In this document: positions 1 to 8,976 of the stretch, piece after piece
Position numbering within the stretch: position 1 is the stretch's first letter
Layout of the letters: each line of letters begins with the position of its first letter
DNA from: Bacillus sp. F19
GTDB taxonomy: Bacteria; Bacillota; Bacilli; Bacillales; Bacillaceae
Direction of reading: 5' to 3'
Length of the DNA: 64,000 nt
Assembly (NCBI GenBank): GCA_023823795.1
Contig: CP085710.1
Span: 646,001 to 710,000, forward strand
The notes under the pieces: model-generated
What the model was told of the DNA's origin: nothing
The model's database searches: none
Seen by the model: the letters and a program-made list of their open reading frames with translations, nothing else
Position numbers and translations under genes: made by a program

Positions 1-1010
1 AATTCGCTTCAGGTGAAGAGCCGGATATTTTCAACAACGGCGGATTTAAAGAATTAGAGCTTTGGAAAGAAAAGTTAGCTGATCTATCAGGCGAGCCATG
101 GGTTGAGCATGTTCTTCCAATCGGAAAAGTGCCAATGACAGATGCAGACGGCAAGCTTTATGGTATGCCTGTAAACCTTGAAGGATATGGATTTGTTTAC
201 AACAAAGATTTATTTAAAAAAGCGGGTATTACAGAGCCGCCTAAAACGATTGACGAATTAAAAGCCGCTGCGAAAAAGCTTGAAGCTAAAAAGATCACTC
301 CATTCTCTGCCGGTTATGGCGAGTGGTGGGTAATTGGACAGCATTTACTTAACATTCCATTTGCTCAGCAAGAAGATCCAGAAGCATTTATCGCTGGATT
401 ATATGATGGTTCTGAGAAAATCCCAGGCAACAAGCAGTTTAAAGAATTTAAAGAAGTATTAGACACAGAGCTTAAATATGCAAACGATAATCCATTAACA
501 ACAGATTACAATACTCAAGTTACACTGTTTGCTTCTGGTGAAACAGCAATGCTTCAACAAGGAAACTGGACTGAGAACATGATCACTGAAATCAATCCTG
601 AAATCAACATGGGCTTCCTTCCAATTCCAATCAGCAATGATGATAGTGCAGGAAACCTTCCTGTAGGCGTTCCGAATAACTGGGTATTGAATAAAAACTC
701 AGAGCACCTTGAAGAAGCTAAAACATTCTTAAACTGGATGGTTTCTTCTGAAACTGGTAAACGCTTCATCACAGAAGAATTTGCATTCATTCCAGCATTT
801 GATAACATTGAGCCAGCAGGTCTTGGCGATCTGGGAACATCAATCCTTGATTACTCTAAGGAAGAAAAAACAATTCCTTGGACTTGGTTCAAATGGCCGG
901 ATGGAGCGAATAAAGAATTCGCAGCAGCTATACAGGAATACGCTGCAGGCAAAATTGATTATGATACACTGCTTGAGAGATTCCAGACCTCATGGGATAA
1001 CTTGAAGTAA
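1..1010 (+). CDS. Sugar ABC transporter substrate-binding protein (3' part)
   Basis: The reading frame is already open at base 3 and runs to the TAA at 1008-1010, so the start lies before the window; the ATG at 129 is internal. The sequence has the features of family 1 extracellular solute-binding proteins: an early DIFNNGG-type segment, a YNKDLFKKAGI segment, a GWWVIGQ-like aromatic region and a C-terminal TWFKWPDG segment. Such lipoproteins bind mono- or oligosaccharides outside the membrane and deliver them to MalF/MalG-type permeases. The YesM/YesN-type two-component pair downstream is a common regulatory partner of such transporters, though a repeat array separates them. The sugar cannot be told from the sequence. 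Confidence 0.85.
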   Translation, partial: FASGEEPDIFNNGGFKELELWKEKLADLSGEPWVEHVLPIGKVPMTDADGKLYGMPVNLEGYGFVYNKDLFKKAGITEPPKTIDELKAAAKKLEAKKITPFSAGYGEWWVIGQHLLNIPFAQQEDPEAFIAGLYDGSEKIPGNKQFKEFKEVLDTELKYANDNPLTTDYNTQVTLFASGETAMLQQGNWTENMITEINPEINMGFLPIPISNDDSAGNLPVGVPNNWVLNKNSEHLEEAKTFLNWMVSSETGKRFITEEFAFIPAFDNIEPAGLGDLGTSILDYSKEEKTIPWTWFKWPDGANKEFAAAIQEYAAGKIDYDTLLERFQTSWDNLK

Positions 1011-1016
1011 TAGATT

Positions 1017-1055
1017 GAAAGAAAGCATGCCTGTTAGAGGTATGCTTTCTTTTCT
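1017..1055 (+). terminator. Rho-independent terminator of the binding-protein gene
   Basis: An 11-bp stem (GAAAGCATGCC at 1021-1031 with GGTATGCTTTC at 1039-1049, one G-T pair) with a 7-nt loop is followed by a T-rich run. It lies 10 bases after the stop codon. Confidence 0.85.
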
Positions 1056-1084
1056 TGCCAACCCATATTGTTGATTCAATAGGC

Positions 1085-1760
1085 GCGATGCAGCACTTTC
1101 TAGAGAAGTCAGTATCGAGTTGTGGTATCAAAAAGCGAAATGCAGCACTTTCCTAAGCAGTCAACATCGATTTGTGGTATTAAAAAGCGAAATGCAGCAC
1201 TTTCTAAAGAAGAAAGCATCGATTTGTTGTATCAAAAAGCGAAATGCAGCACTTTCCAAAGCAGTCAACATCGAGTTGTGGTATTAAAAAGCGAAATGCA
1301 GCCCTTTCCAAAGCAGTCAGCATCGATTTGTGGTATCAAAAACCAAAATGCAGCACTTTCTAAAGAAGAAAGCATCGAGTTGTGGTATCAAAAAGCGAAA
1401 AGCAGCACTTTCTGAAGAAGTCAGCATCGATTTGTGGTATCAAAAAGCGAAAAGCAGCACTTTCTGAAGAAGTCAGCATCAAGTTGTGGTATCAAAAACC
1501 AAAATGCAGCCCTTTCTGAAGAAGTCAGCATCAAGTTGTGGTATCAAAAACCAAAATGCAGCCCTTTCTAAAGAAGTCAGCATCGAGTTGTGGTATCAAA
1601 AACCAAAATGCAGCACTTTCAGAAGAAGTCAGCATCAAGTTGTGTTATCAAAAACCAAAATGCAGCCCTTTCTAAAGAAGTCAGTATCGAGTTGTGGTAA
1701 CAAAAACCGAAATGCCGCACTTACCAAAGGAGTCTTATCAAGTTGTTGCATCAACTCAAT
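1085..1760. repeat. 52-bp tandem repeat array 1 (13 units)
   Basis: The motif TGCAGC recurs at 1089, 1141, 1193 and onward to 1713 with a constant 52-bp period, giving 13 units. Units differ by scattered substitutions (for example AAAAAGC against AAAAACC before the ATGCAGC core) and the last is degenerate. Because 52 is not a multiple of 3, open frames across the array are by-products, not genes. There are no variable spacers, so this is not CRISPR. Two more arrays in the window (15757-16280 and 40040-40795) have the same unit length. Confidence 0.95.
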
Positions 1761-1895
1761 CCGCACTTATCACACCAAATAGAATATCCCCATTCAAACC
1801 TCGAGGTATTTGCAGGAAGATTCAAAAAAGTCCTTTTAAGAGTATGAACCTCACTATATACTAAAAGTTAAGTATGACCTGGGAGGTCCGTCCCC

Positions 1896-3707
1896 ATGCT
1901 GAAGAAAAGCATCCGGAATAAGCTAATTGTTTTATTAATGATTACGACAATTGTGCCTTTTGGCAGTTCGATCATTATTACCTATTTATATACGAAAGGC
2001 TCCATGGAGGACCAAGTCGTCCAGGAAAGCAGCAATCTGCTGTATCAGGGCAAGGTTAACCTGGAGAGTTACCTTAATGAGCTGAATGGTTTAACTCTTT
2101 CTCTCTACAATAATCCTGATTTCATTAACTATATGAGATCACCGGATACTGAGAATAATTATTTAACCATAGGAATTGTTAAAAATGTGATGCTGACAAT
2201 TCTTTATACAGCGGATACCATTAATGAAGTGAAAATTTCATTTGCAAAGGATGACCGGGTTATTTCTGCAACGAAACGTTCCACAATTGTTTTTTCCACA
2301 AGCAAAGAAGATTCCAGGAATGAAGCGTTCAACAGTGCAGAACGCAGTCCTTATAACATGTATATTGAACCAATCTATGCAAGCCACGAGAACAACACAA
2401 GAGGTGCAAGAGACATCATAAAGATCCACAGAGCACTGACGAATGTTCCTGGCAATGATGTCCTTGGCTATATTACACTTGGGATTTCACCTGATAAGAT
2501 AATCGATTTAAGCAGAAATTTATATAATCGTGATACAGAAGAATTCTATCTATTATCATCAGAAGGCGAGCTTATTTACAGCTCAGATACAGATATTTCT
2601 GACAATCAAAATGATCATAAATGGATTGACCGCGTTCTGGGAGCAGAAAAATCTTCAGGAACCATGGAGTGGAAGGAAGACTCTTTTAATGGGGTGATGA
2701 TGTACGATCAGCTTTCGGCTTCATCTGGAGGATGGATTTTAGTGAAAAGGGTTCCATATCACAACTTATATGAAAGTGCTTATAGTGTAGCCAAAATTAA
2801 TATTCTATTTGGGGTTATTGGATTATCATTGGTTGTATTAGCTACCTTGTTTGTTTCATTTAAAATCACATCGCCTATTCGAATTTTGCTTCAAAATATT
2901 GAACAAGTGGAAAAAGGAAATATGAAGGTTCCGGTTCAGTCCTTTGGTTCAGATGAAATCGGGATTCTTGGATACAGGTTTCAGCAAATGATTGAACGGA
3001 TCAATCACTTGATTACCCGTGAATATAAGCTTGAACTGGAAAACAAGACGAATCAGCTAAAAGTGCTGCAATCACAGATCAACCCGCACTTTTTATACAA
3101 TGCGCTGCAATCAATCGGTACAGTTGCTTTAAAAAATAAAGTTCCGCAAATTTATTCCTTAATTACGCACTTATCTAAAATCATGAGATATGGAATGAAC
3201 ATGGAGGAAGATTTAGTTCCTTTGAGTAAAGAAATAAATTATACGAACGCGTTTCTTCTTTTGCAAAAGGAACGCTTTGGCGAAAATCTTGATTACACTG
3301 TAGATGTCGATGAAAACGTTCAAGAGGTTCAGGTTCCAAAAATGATTTTGCAGCCGATTATTGAAAATTATTTTAAACATGGGTTTGATATTCGTGAAGG
3401 TGTCGGGAGCATCCGGCTAAGATGCTGCAGGGAAAACGATGAGCTTGTCATGAAAATAAGCGACAATGGAATCGGAGTGACGGAAAACAGGTTAAATGAG
3501 ATATATGAACATTTTAAAGCAGAGGCATTGAATAAAAAAGGAGAAGAAACAAATATAGGGCTGAAAAATGTGTATGTCAGGCTAAAGCTCTATTATAATC
3601 TGCAAGCTGATCTAAAGCTTGAAAACCAAGAAGAAGGAGGCTTTATGGTAACCATGAGGCTGCCTATATGGATGGAAGGTGAAGGAAATGAAAGCAATCA
3701 TCATTGA
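1896..3707 (+). CDS. YesM-family sensor histidine kinase
   Basis: 603 residues. TM segment at about 12-32, a large extracellular sensor region to about 290, a second TM at about 296-318, then a HAMP linker. The His_kinase domain has the phospho-acceptor motif NPHFLYNALQSI (His398), and the HATPase_c domain has an N-box near IENYFKHG and a SDNGIGV G-box. This layout is the LytS/YesM class that senses extracellular sugars or binding-protein complexes and phosphorylates an AraC-type regulator. The ATG at 1896 follows a GGGAGG site. The 3' end overlaps the next gene, so both are cotranslated. The likely target is a nearby sugar transporter, possibly the one ending at 1010; this is inference. Confidence 0.92.
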   Translation: MLKKSIRNKLIVLLMITTIVPFGSSIIITYLYTKGSMEDQVVQESSNLLYQGKVNLESYLNELNGLTLSLYNNPDFINYMRSPDTENNYLTIGIVKNVMLTILYTADTINEVKISFAKDDRVISATKRSTIVFSTSKEDSRNEAFNSAERSPYNMYIEPIYASHENNTRGARDIIKIHRALTNVPGNDVLGYITLGISPDKIIDLSRNLYNRDTEEFYLLSSEGELIYSSDTDISDNQNDHKWIDRVLGAEKSSGTMEWKEDSFNGVMMYDQLSASSGGWILVKRVPYHNLYESAYSVAKINILFGVIGLSLVVLATLFVSFKITSPIRILLQNIEQVEKGNMKVPVQSFGSDEIGILGYRFQQMIERINHLITREYKLELENKTNQLKVLQSQINPHFLYNALQSIGTVALKNKVPQIYSLITHLSKIMRYGMNMEEDLVPLSKEINYTNAFLLLQKERFGENLDYTVDVDENVQEVQVPKMILQPIIENYFKHGFDIREGVGSIRLRCCRENDELVMKISDNGIGVTENRLNEIYEHFKAEALNKKGEETNIGLKNVYVRLKLYYNLQADLKLENQEEGGFMVTMRLPIWMEGEGNESNHH

Positions 3708-5265
3708 TGATGAAAAGCATGTTCGTGAAGGTCTGCTTTTATTGGCGGATTGGGATAGGCACGGAATTCACACCATTCTTGAGGCTGAGGATGGCGAGGA
3801 AGCGGTAGAGCTGATCACAAAGCACAGGCCGGAAATTATTTTTACGGATATGAGTATGCCAAGAAGAGATGGAATAAGTCTGTTAAAATGGCTTTATTCC
3901 TCTGATTTAGGCAGCAAAACGATTGTCGTAAGCGGATATGATGACTTTGATTATATGCGAAATGCCATAGCTTACAAGAGCTTTGATTATATTTTAAAGC
4001 CCATTGAGCCTGATGTCTTAAATGAAACATTGGAACGGGCCGTGACAGAATGGAAAGAGCAGGCCCGTTCCCGAAACTCTCTGGCTGAGGAAAGCCGGGT
4101 TATGAATGAAGTGAAGCCTCTCTATTGGGACCAGCTGTTCTCAGGTCTCTGTACAAAAAAGGAAATACCACAATCAGCAGAAGAGAAAATTGAAAAAGAA
4201 TTTGGCATTTCAATAACGCTCGCTGAAAAAACAGCTGCCATCCTTCCAATAAAATCAATTGTCATGAAATCATTCCAGGGTAATTATGAGCTTGCCTATT
4301 CTGCACTTTCAAACATGTGCAGCGGATTATTAAGAAAACAGAATGACGGTGTATGTTTCCGGAACATTAATAAGGAAGAAGAGCTCGTTATCCTCTTTTG
4401 GAAGAATAAGAATGTAGCCTATCTTTTAGAAGAAATCAGCGCTTTCATTTATCAATCTTATAAAATTAATTGTATTCTTGCTTTGGGAAAAAGATCGATT
4501 GATTTAAATGAAGCCTATGTTTCTTCTGAGCAAGTATATATAAAACATAATTTATTGAGTAAGCAAAAGATTGTGACAAGTAATGATGTTGATTTAAAGC
4601 CGCTCCTTCATCTGTTTGATTTTTCAAACGAACTGAAATGGGCGCTTAAATCGGGCAGTGCTGCCCAGGCGGAAATACAGCTGGATCAAATTTTCACAAA
4701 GCTGATCAATGATCATACGCTGTCATTAGAGCAGATTAAACTATGGGAAAATCAATTTGACTTATTGAGAAGCAATTGGATCAAAGAATATGAGGTCCAT
4801 CATCATCCGGCTTTTTATTCTGGTACGGATTATTGGAAGGAAGACGGTTCTTTTTCTTTTGAAAAGTTCAAAGAAGAAAAGAAAAAAGAATGCGCTCAGC
4901 TAATCAATTTTCTCTCTCATGTGAAGTATCAGAAAGAAAAAAACAACATGCAGCAAATTGAAGAATACCTGCAGCAGCATTATCAGGAGGACATCAATCT
5001 CCAGGATATTGCCGATCGGTTTTTCTTAAGCCGTGAATACATTTCAAGGAAATTTAAACAGGATTATCATGCAACACTAACAGATTATCTGACAAATATC
5101 CGCATGGAAAAAGCAAAAAAGCTGCTTGAGAATCCTTATTTAAAAATATATGAAGTGGCCTATGGTGTAGGCTATCAAAATGAAAAGTACTTCAGTAAGG
5201 TGTTTAAGAAACAAGTTGGGATTACACCAAATGAATACCGGCATTCTCTGACTTCTAAACCGTAA
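3688..5265 (+). CDS. YesN-family response regulator with AraC-type DNA-binding domain
   Basis: 525 residues from ATG 3688, preceded by GGAAGG 7 bases away; a GTG nine bases upstream is also in frame but less well placed. The receiver domain occupies 1-120 with the acidic pair DD near the N-terminus, phospho-acceptor Asp54 in the TDMSMP segment, and a KP motif in YILKPIEP. A long middle region of about 130-400 is typical of YesN. The C-terminal AraC HTH pair (about 415-525) contains FFLSREYISRKFKQ and VGYQNEKYFSKVFKK. The start overlaps the kinase gene by 20 bases, making a two-component operon. It should activate sugar-uptake genes when phosphorylated. Confidence 0.92.
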   Translation: MKAIIIDDEKHVREGLLLLADWDRHGIHTILEAEDGEEAVELITKHRPEIIFTDMSMPRRDGISLLKWLYSSDLGSKTIVVSGYDDFDYMRNAIAYKSFDYILKPIEPDVLNETLERAVTEWKEQARSRNSLAEESRVMNEVKPLYWDQLFSGLCTKKEIPQSAEEKIEKEFGISITLAEKTAAILPIKSIVMKSFQGNYELAYSALSNMCSGLLRKQNDGVCFRNINKEEELVILFWKNKNVAYLLEEISAFIYQSYKINCILALGKRSIDLNEAYVSSEQVYIKHNLLSKQKIVTSNDVDLKPLLHLFDFSNELKWALKSGSAAQAEIQLDQIFTKLINDHTLSLEQIKLWENQFDLLRSNWIKEYEVHHHPAFYSGTDYWKEDGSFSFEKFKEEKKKECAQLINFLSHVKYQKEKNNMQQIEEYLQQHYQEDINLQDIADRFFLSREYISRKFKQDYHATLTDYLTNIRMEKAKKLLENPYLKIYEVAYGVGYQNEKYFSKVFKKQVGITPNEYRHSLTSKP

Positions 5266-5270
5266 TTGAT

Positions 5271-5310
5271 GATAGAGAAAAAGCAGAAATTCCTGTTTTT
5301 TCTTTATCGT
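5271..5310 (+). terminator. Terminator after the YesN-type regulator
   Basis: A 16-bp near-perfect stem (GATAGAGAAAAAGCAG with CTGTTTTTTCTTTATC) with a short loop lies just after the stop codon. The right arm is T-rich. Confidence 0.7.
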
Positions 5311-5337
5311 AATTTCGACAAAATCTGATTTTTTAGG

Positions 5338-5366
5338 TTGAAGAAGGGTCCATTTTTTGCTATAAT
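5338..5366 (+). promoter_or_regulatory. SigA promoter of tRNA-Gly
   Basis: A TTGAAG -35 box (5338-5343) and TATAAT -10 box (5361-5366) are separated by 17 bases. The -10 ends 16 bases before the tRNA, leaving a very short leader. Confidence 0.75.
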
Positions 5367-5382
5367 ATCTTTATTACCTTTT

Positions 5383-5456
5383 GCGGGTGTAGTTTAATGG
5401 TAAAACTCTAGCCTTCCAAGCTAATGTCGTGGGTTCGATTCCCATCACCCGCTCCA
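5383..5456 (+). tRNA. tRNA-Gly (anticodon TCC)
   Basis: A 71-nt cloverleaf plus encoded CCA. The acceptor stem is GCGGGTG with CACCCGC, the T arm has GTGGGTTCGATTCCCAT, and the anticodon TCC (5415-5417) sits in the loop CTTCCAA. It reads GGA/GGG codons. The first base pair of the anticodon stem appears as C-A instead of a Watson-Crick pair; the rest of the fold is canonical. It stands alone as a single-gene unit with its own promoter and terminator. Confidence 0.96.
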
Positions 5457-5465
5457 TACATATAC

Positions 5466-5512
5466 AACGCAGTGTTTCGTTTTTTGACAAACGGGGCATT
5501 GCGTTTTTTATA
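5466..5512 (+). terminator. Terminator of tRNA-Gly
   Basis: A 9-bp stem (AACGCAGTG with CATTGCGTT, one G-T pair) is followed by TTTTTT, starting 10 bases past the CCA end. Confidence 0.8.
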
Positions 5513-5572
5513 TTTTTGTTAAAAACTAAATCCCTCCCTGTAAATCAGGGAGGGAATGCTGTGTCAGGTGCA

Positions 5573-6241
5573 TTATTTTACTAAACTGTATTTTCCATCC
5601 CCGCCATGAATCTGAAGGAACATTTTCGTTAATGATGATAACATTTCATCCGCATTTTCATCATTCATGCTTGGCTGGAGATAGATCAAGTGAAGTGCGT
5701 TTGAAGTTTCTTCAGTGACAGCAGTCCGCTTTGAGTCCACATAAGGGCTTCCAAAGGCACCTGTCTCATCTGATGAAAGCAGTTTTCCGTTCATGGATAT
5801 ATCCCGTCCATTGATGGCCATATAAGCATCAGATTCCTTGCCAACCCTGATTTCAATATTCCCGGACATCTTATCGGTATCGTAAATGCCGAATGGGATT
5901 TGATGCTGCAGGGAGAAGAAGTTATTTAAATCAACGGCTGAATGGATTGGTTCAAGATACTGCTGCTTTTGAATTCTGCGGTACAGCGCTTCGCTTGAAG
6001 GACGATACCGTCCTGGATCTGCGCCAAGCTTTTTAAAAATGCTTCGCCATTCCTGAATCGGTTTTAGATCCTGTACTTTTTTGTCTTCCATTTCAAAAAA
6101 GATTGATTCCTGGAAGAGCCGCATTCTTCCTTTAAGCATTTGCGGGGATTCTGATACACTTATTGCTGTATACTCAATAACGCCCAGCTTAAACTCAGGA
6201 AAATGCTGTTTGATTTGAGGGCGTATAGAAATTTCCATCAT
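5573..6241 (-). CDS. B3/B4 tRNA-binding domain protein
   Basis: 222 residues from the ATG at 6241, which has a GGAGG site 6 bases upstream; a GTG at 6253 is in frame but overlaps that site. The protein is essentially one B3/B4 domain as found in the phenylalanyl-tRNA synthetase beta chain. Visible segments are WRSIFKKLGADPGRYRPSSEAL, the DLNNFFSLQHQIPFGIYD core and a C-terminal LHLIYLQPS. Stand-alone proteins of this family (COG3382) are proposed to act in tRNA quality control, for example hydrolysis of mischarged tRNA, but the substrate is not established here. It is transcribed divergently from queG. Confidence 0.8.
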   Translation of the reverse strand: MMEISIRPQIKQHFPEFKLGVIEYTAISVSESPQMLKGRMRLFQESIFFEMEDKKVQDLKPIQEWRSIFKKLGADPGRYRPSSEALYRRIQKQQYLEPIHSAVDLNNFFSLQHQIPFGIYDTDKMSGNIEIRVGKESDAYMAINGRDISMNGKLLSSDETGAFGSPYVDSKRTAVTEETSNALHLIYLQPSMNDENADEMLSSLTKMFLQIHGGDGKYSLVK

Positions 6242-6325
6242 TTTATCCTCCACTTTTTAATGTACTTATTTTACCATATAAGATAATGTCTTTTCGAAAA
6301 TATAAACCGAAGGGAGGTGCAGGAC

Positions 6326-7459
6326 ATGAATTATTTAGAGCTTAAACAGGATATTCTTTCATTCAGCAAGAGCATTGGCATTGATAAAATCGGGTTTGCA
6401 CAGGCGTCTGTATTTGATGAACTGAAGCAGCGGCTGATTGTTCACGAACAAAAAGGATATCATTCCGGTTTTGAAGAGCCTGATCTTGAGAAGCGGACAA
6501 ATCCCGATCTTCTTCTGCCAGGGGCGAAATCGATTATTTCCATTGCGCTTGCTTATCCATCCAAGCTGAAGAATGCACCAAAAAGCACGAAGGAAGATAG
6601 AAGAGGTATCTTCTGCAGAGCTTCGTGGGGACAGGACTATCACCATGTGTTAAGGGATCGTCTGAATAAGCTCGAGGCATATATACGGGAGCGGGTTCCT
6701 AACGCAGAGCTTAAGTCAATGGTTGATACAGGGGAACTGTCAGACCGGGCTGTGGCAGAGAGAGCAGGCATTGGCTGGAGCGGAAAAAACTGCGCGATCA
6801 TCACTCCGGAATTTGGTTCGTATGTATACTTGGGCGAAATTGTCACAAATATCCCATTTTCGCCGGATACACCAATGGAAGACCGCTGCGGCAGCTGCAA
6901 TATCTGTGTGGATGCTTGTCCGACAGGGGCGCTTGTACAGGGCGGCCAGCTTGATTCTACTAAATGCATCGCCTTTTTAACGCAGACGAAGGGCTTTTTA
7001 GCAGATAAATACCGTAAGAAGCTGGGAAACCGTTTATATGGCTGTGATACTTGCCAAACAGTATGTCCAGAGAACAAAGGCAAGGATTTTCATCTTCATG
7101 CAGAAATGGAGCCGGACCCTGAGATTGCAAAGCCGAAGCTAAAGCCCCTTCTTACCATGAGCAACCGGGAATTTAAAGAGAAGTTTGGACATGTATCGGG
7201 GTCATGGAGAGGGAAAAAACCGATTCAGAGAAATGCGATTATTGCACTCGCGCACTTTAAGGACCAAACTGCTATCCCGGAATTAATACAGCTGATGCAC
7301 AAAGATGCGCGTCCGGTCATTCGCGGAACGGCTGCATGGGCAATCGGATCGATTGGTGAAAAAGATAGTCTGATCGACCTGCAAAAAGCCCTTCAGTTTG
7401 AAGAAGACGAAGAAGTCCGGAAAGAAATCAAAAAAGGAATATCGCTTATAGATGCGTAA
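6326..7459 (+). CDS. queG: Epoxyqueuosine reductase QueG
   Basis: 377 residues from ATG 6326 (GGGAGG 8 bases upstream; an in-frame GTG at 6317 overlaps that site and is unlikely). QueG is the cobalamin-dependent enzyme that reduces epoxyqueuosine to queuosine at tRNA position 34 in the cytoplasm. The N-terminal half has the DUF1730-type region with the conserved VDTGELSDRAVAERAGIGW segment. Two [4Fe-4S] motifs follow, CGSCNICVDACPTGAL (about 188) and CDTCQTVCPENKG (about 240). The C-terminus carries HEAT repeats (about 300-375), as in the long form of the family. B. subtilis has the same order queG(yhbA)-yhbB-cspR(trmL). Confidence 0.96.
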   Translation: MNYLELKQDILSFSKSIGIDKIGFAQASVFDELKQRLIVHEQKGYHSGFEEPDLEKRTNPDLLLPGAKSIISIALAYPSKLKNAPKSTKEDRRGIFCRASWGQDYHHVLRDRLNKLEAYIRERVPNAELKSMVDTGELSDRAVAERAGIGWSGKNCAIITPEFGSYVYLGEIVTNIPFSPDTPMEDRCGSCNICVDACPTGALVQGGQLDSTKCIAFLTQTKGFLADKYRKKLGNRLYGCDTCQTVCPENKGKDFHLHAEMEPDPEIAKPKLKPLLTMSNREFKEKFGHVSGSWRGKKPIQRNAIIALAHFKDQTAIPELIQLMHKDARPVIRGTAAWAIGSIGEKDSLIDLQKALQFEEDEEVRKEIKKGISLIDA

Positions 7460-7524
7460 GTTTCATACTTGCCAATCTCCTTTCATATGGTCTTACTAAA
7501 GACAAATATGGCGGTGAGGCATTG

Positions 7525-8415
7525 ATGAAAAATAATCTTTCAGCTGCAATAAAAGCTAGGTTAGAGCTGCTAATCAACAATCGGCGTGCTAAAGAGCTTG
7601 ATATAATAGAAGACAGCAAAGTGCTGCTGCGGAAAAAAAAGATTCTGGAAAACAGGAATGTCGAGATGGTAAAAGGAAATGTCTCCGTTCAATTGCAGCA
7701 TATCGAAAAAGTATCTAAACGGGAGAAGCGTGTTTCCTACCAGTGTCATTATAAGTATTTTCATAAAGATCAGGAATCCTTTTATCTTGAAGAAAAAACG
7801 GAAGACCGTATCGCTGTATTTCAAAATGGAACAATCATCAGAGATTATAAGGTAGAGCATCAGTATGATGAAACATTTGCAGAAAGCGATGATTCTTCTA
7901 ATGAAAGAGTATCTTTCTTTTACGACAGACTTGCTGCCGTTCAATATGCCGAGAGATGGTGGAACACCCACAATCCCAAGTTTAAAAATTTCGATGTAAA
8001 CTGCACGAACTATGTTTCCCAGTGTCTTCATGCAGGCGGAGCTCCAATGAGAGGGTACCCGGGGCGGTCAGCCGGGTGGTGGATGCAGAACAATATCTGG
8101 AGCTACAGCTGGACGGTTGCCCATTCTCTCACCCTGCATCTCGGGAATTCTAAAACAGGCTTGAGAGCGATAGCAGTGGGAGCACCAGAAGCGTTAATGC
8201 CGGGGGATGTCATCTGCTACGATTTTCAAGGCGATGGCAGGTTTGATCATACAACCATTGTTGTCGCGAAGGATCAGGCAAACATGCCTCTTGTGAATGC
8301 AAATACGTACAACAGCAGAATGCGTTATTGGGATTATGAAGACTCAACAGCTTACACACCGAACATTAAGTATAAATTTTTTCATATCGAGGATGATTCG
8401 GGTTCTAAAAAATAA
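7525..8415 (+). CDS. yhbB: YhbB-like putative amidase-domain protein
   Basis: 296 residues from ATG 7525 (GGTGAGG 5 bases upstream). The C-terminal half is the Amidase_6 fold. It has the probable catalytic Cys in NCTNYVSQCLHAGG, the GDVICYDFQGDGRFDHTTIVV segment with the His, and a later Asn/Asp position. The N-terminal 120 residues are charged and show no signal peptide. The family is thought to act on amide bonds, possibly in cell-wall or spore material, but the substrate is unknown. Its place between queG and trmL matches yhbB of B. subtilis. Confidence 0.85.
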   Translation: MKNNLSAAIKARLELLINNRRAKELDIIEDSKVLLRKKKILENRNVEMVKGNVSVQLQHIEKVSKREKRVSYQCHYKYFHKDQESFYLEEKTEDRIAVFQNGTIIRDYKVEHQYDETFAESDDSSNERVSFFYDRLAAVQYAERWWNTHNPKFKNFDVNCTNYVSQCLHAGGAPMRGYPGRSAGWWMQNNIWSYSWTVAHSLTLHLGNSKTGLRAIAVGAPEALMPGDVICYDFQGDGRFDHTTIVVAKDQANMPLVNANTYNSRMRYWDYEDSTAYTPNIKYKFFHIEDDSGSKK

Positions 8416-8459
8416 ACAGTGGTATAATACGGGTAACAGATTTTGATGAGGTGAAGAAA

Positions 8460-8945
8460 GTGGCATTACATGTCGTACTCTATCAGCCGGAAATTCCGGC
8501 AAACACAGGAAATATTGCACGAACTTGCGCTGCAACCAATACAACACTGCACTTAATCCGTCCTCTTGGCTTTTCAACGGATGACAAAATGCTTAAGCGT
8601 GCGGGCCTAGATTATTGGGAATATGTGAATGTGGTTTATCATGATTCCTTAGATGAGCTGTTTGAAGCATATCCGCAGGGCGAATTCTACTATATAACGA
8701 AATTCGGAGAAAAACCGCATACAACATTTGATTACAGCAACCATGAGGAAGATACCTTCTTTGTTTTCGGGAAAGAAACAACAGGACTTCCGAAAGACTT
8801 AATCGCAGAAAACCTGGAAAGATGTCTGCGTTTGCCGATGACAGGTAATGTAAGATCCCTGAACTTATCGAACACCGCTGCGATTTTAATCTATGAAGCA
8901 TTAAGGCAGCAGAACTATCCAGGATTACTCAAAAAAACGACCTGA
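8460..8945 (+). CDS. trmL: tRNA (cytidine(34)-2'-O)-methyltransferase TrmL (CspR)
   Basis: 161 residues from GTG 8460, chosen because AGGTGA lies 5 bases upstream and the family starts MALH(V/I)VLYQPEIP. It is a small SPOUT methyltransferase that methylates the ribose of the wobble base of tRNA-Leu. The visible motifs are PEIPANTGNIARTCAA, the knot region FVFGKETTGLP and RSLNLSNTAAILIYE. It is syntenic with B. subtilis cspR. The stop codon lies inside the left arm of the terminator. Confidence 0.96.
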   Translation: MALHVVLYQPEIPANTGNIARTCAATNTTLHLIRPLGFSTDDKMLKRAGLDYWEYVNVVYHDSLDELFEAYPQGEFYYITKFGEKPHTTFDYSNHEEDTFFVFGKETTGLPKDLIAENLERCLRLPMTGNVRSLNLSNTAAILIYEALRQQNYPGLLKKTT

Positions 8946-8972
8946 GAAGCGAATCTCAGGTCGTTTTTTTAT
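8937..8972 (+). terminator. Strong terminator of trmL
   Basis: A perfect 10-bp stem (ACGACCTGAG with CTCAGGTCGT) with an 8-nt loop is followed by seven Ts. The trmL stop codon TGA is part of the left arm. Confidence 0.95.
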
Positions 8973-8976
8973 ATGT

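Noticed and set aside
1085-1760. CRISPR array
   Set aside because: Units are contiguous, similar along their whole length and have no unique spacers; no cas genes are in the window.
1122-1782. Two protein-coding frames of 97 and 98 codons
   Set aside because: They lie in the 52-bp array; 52 is not divisible by 3 and the peptides repeat in shifting phase. No ribosome site.
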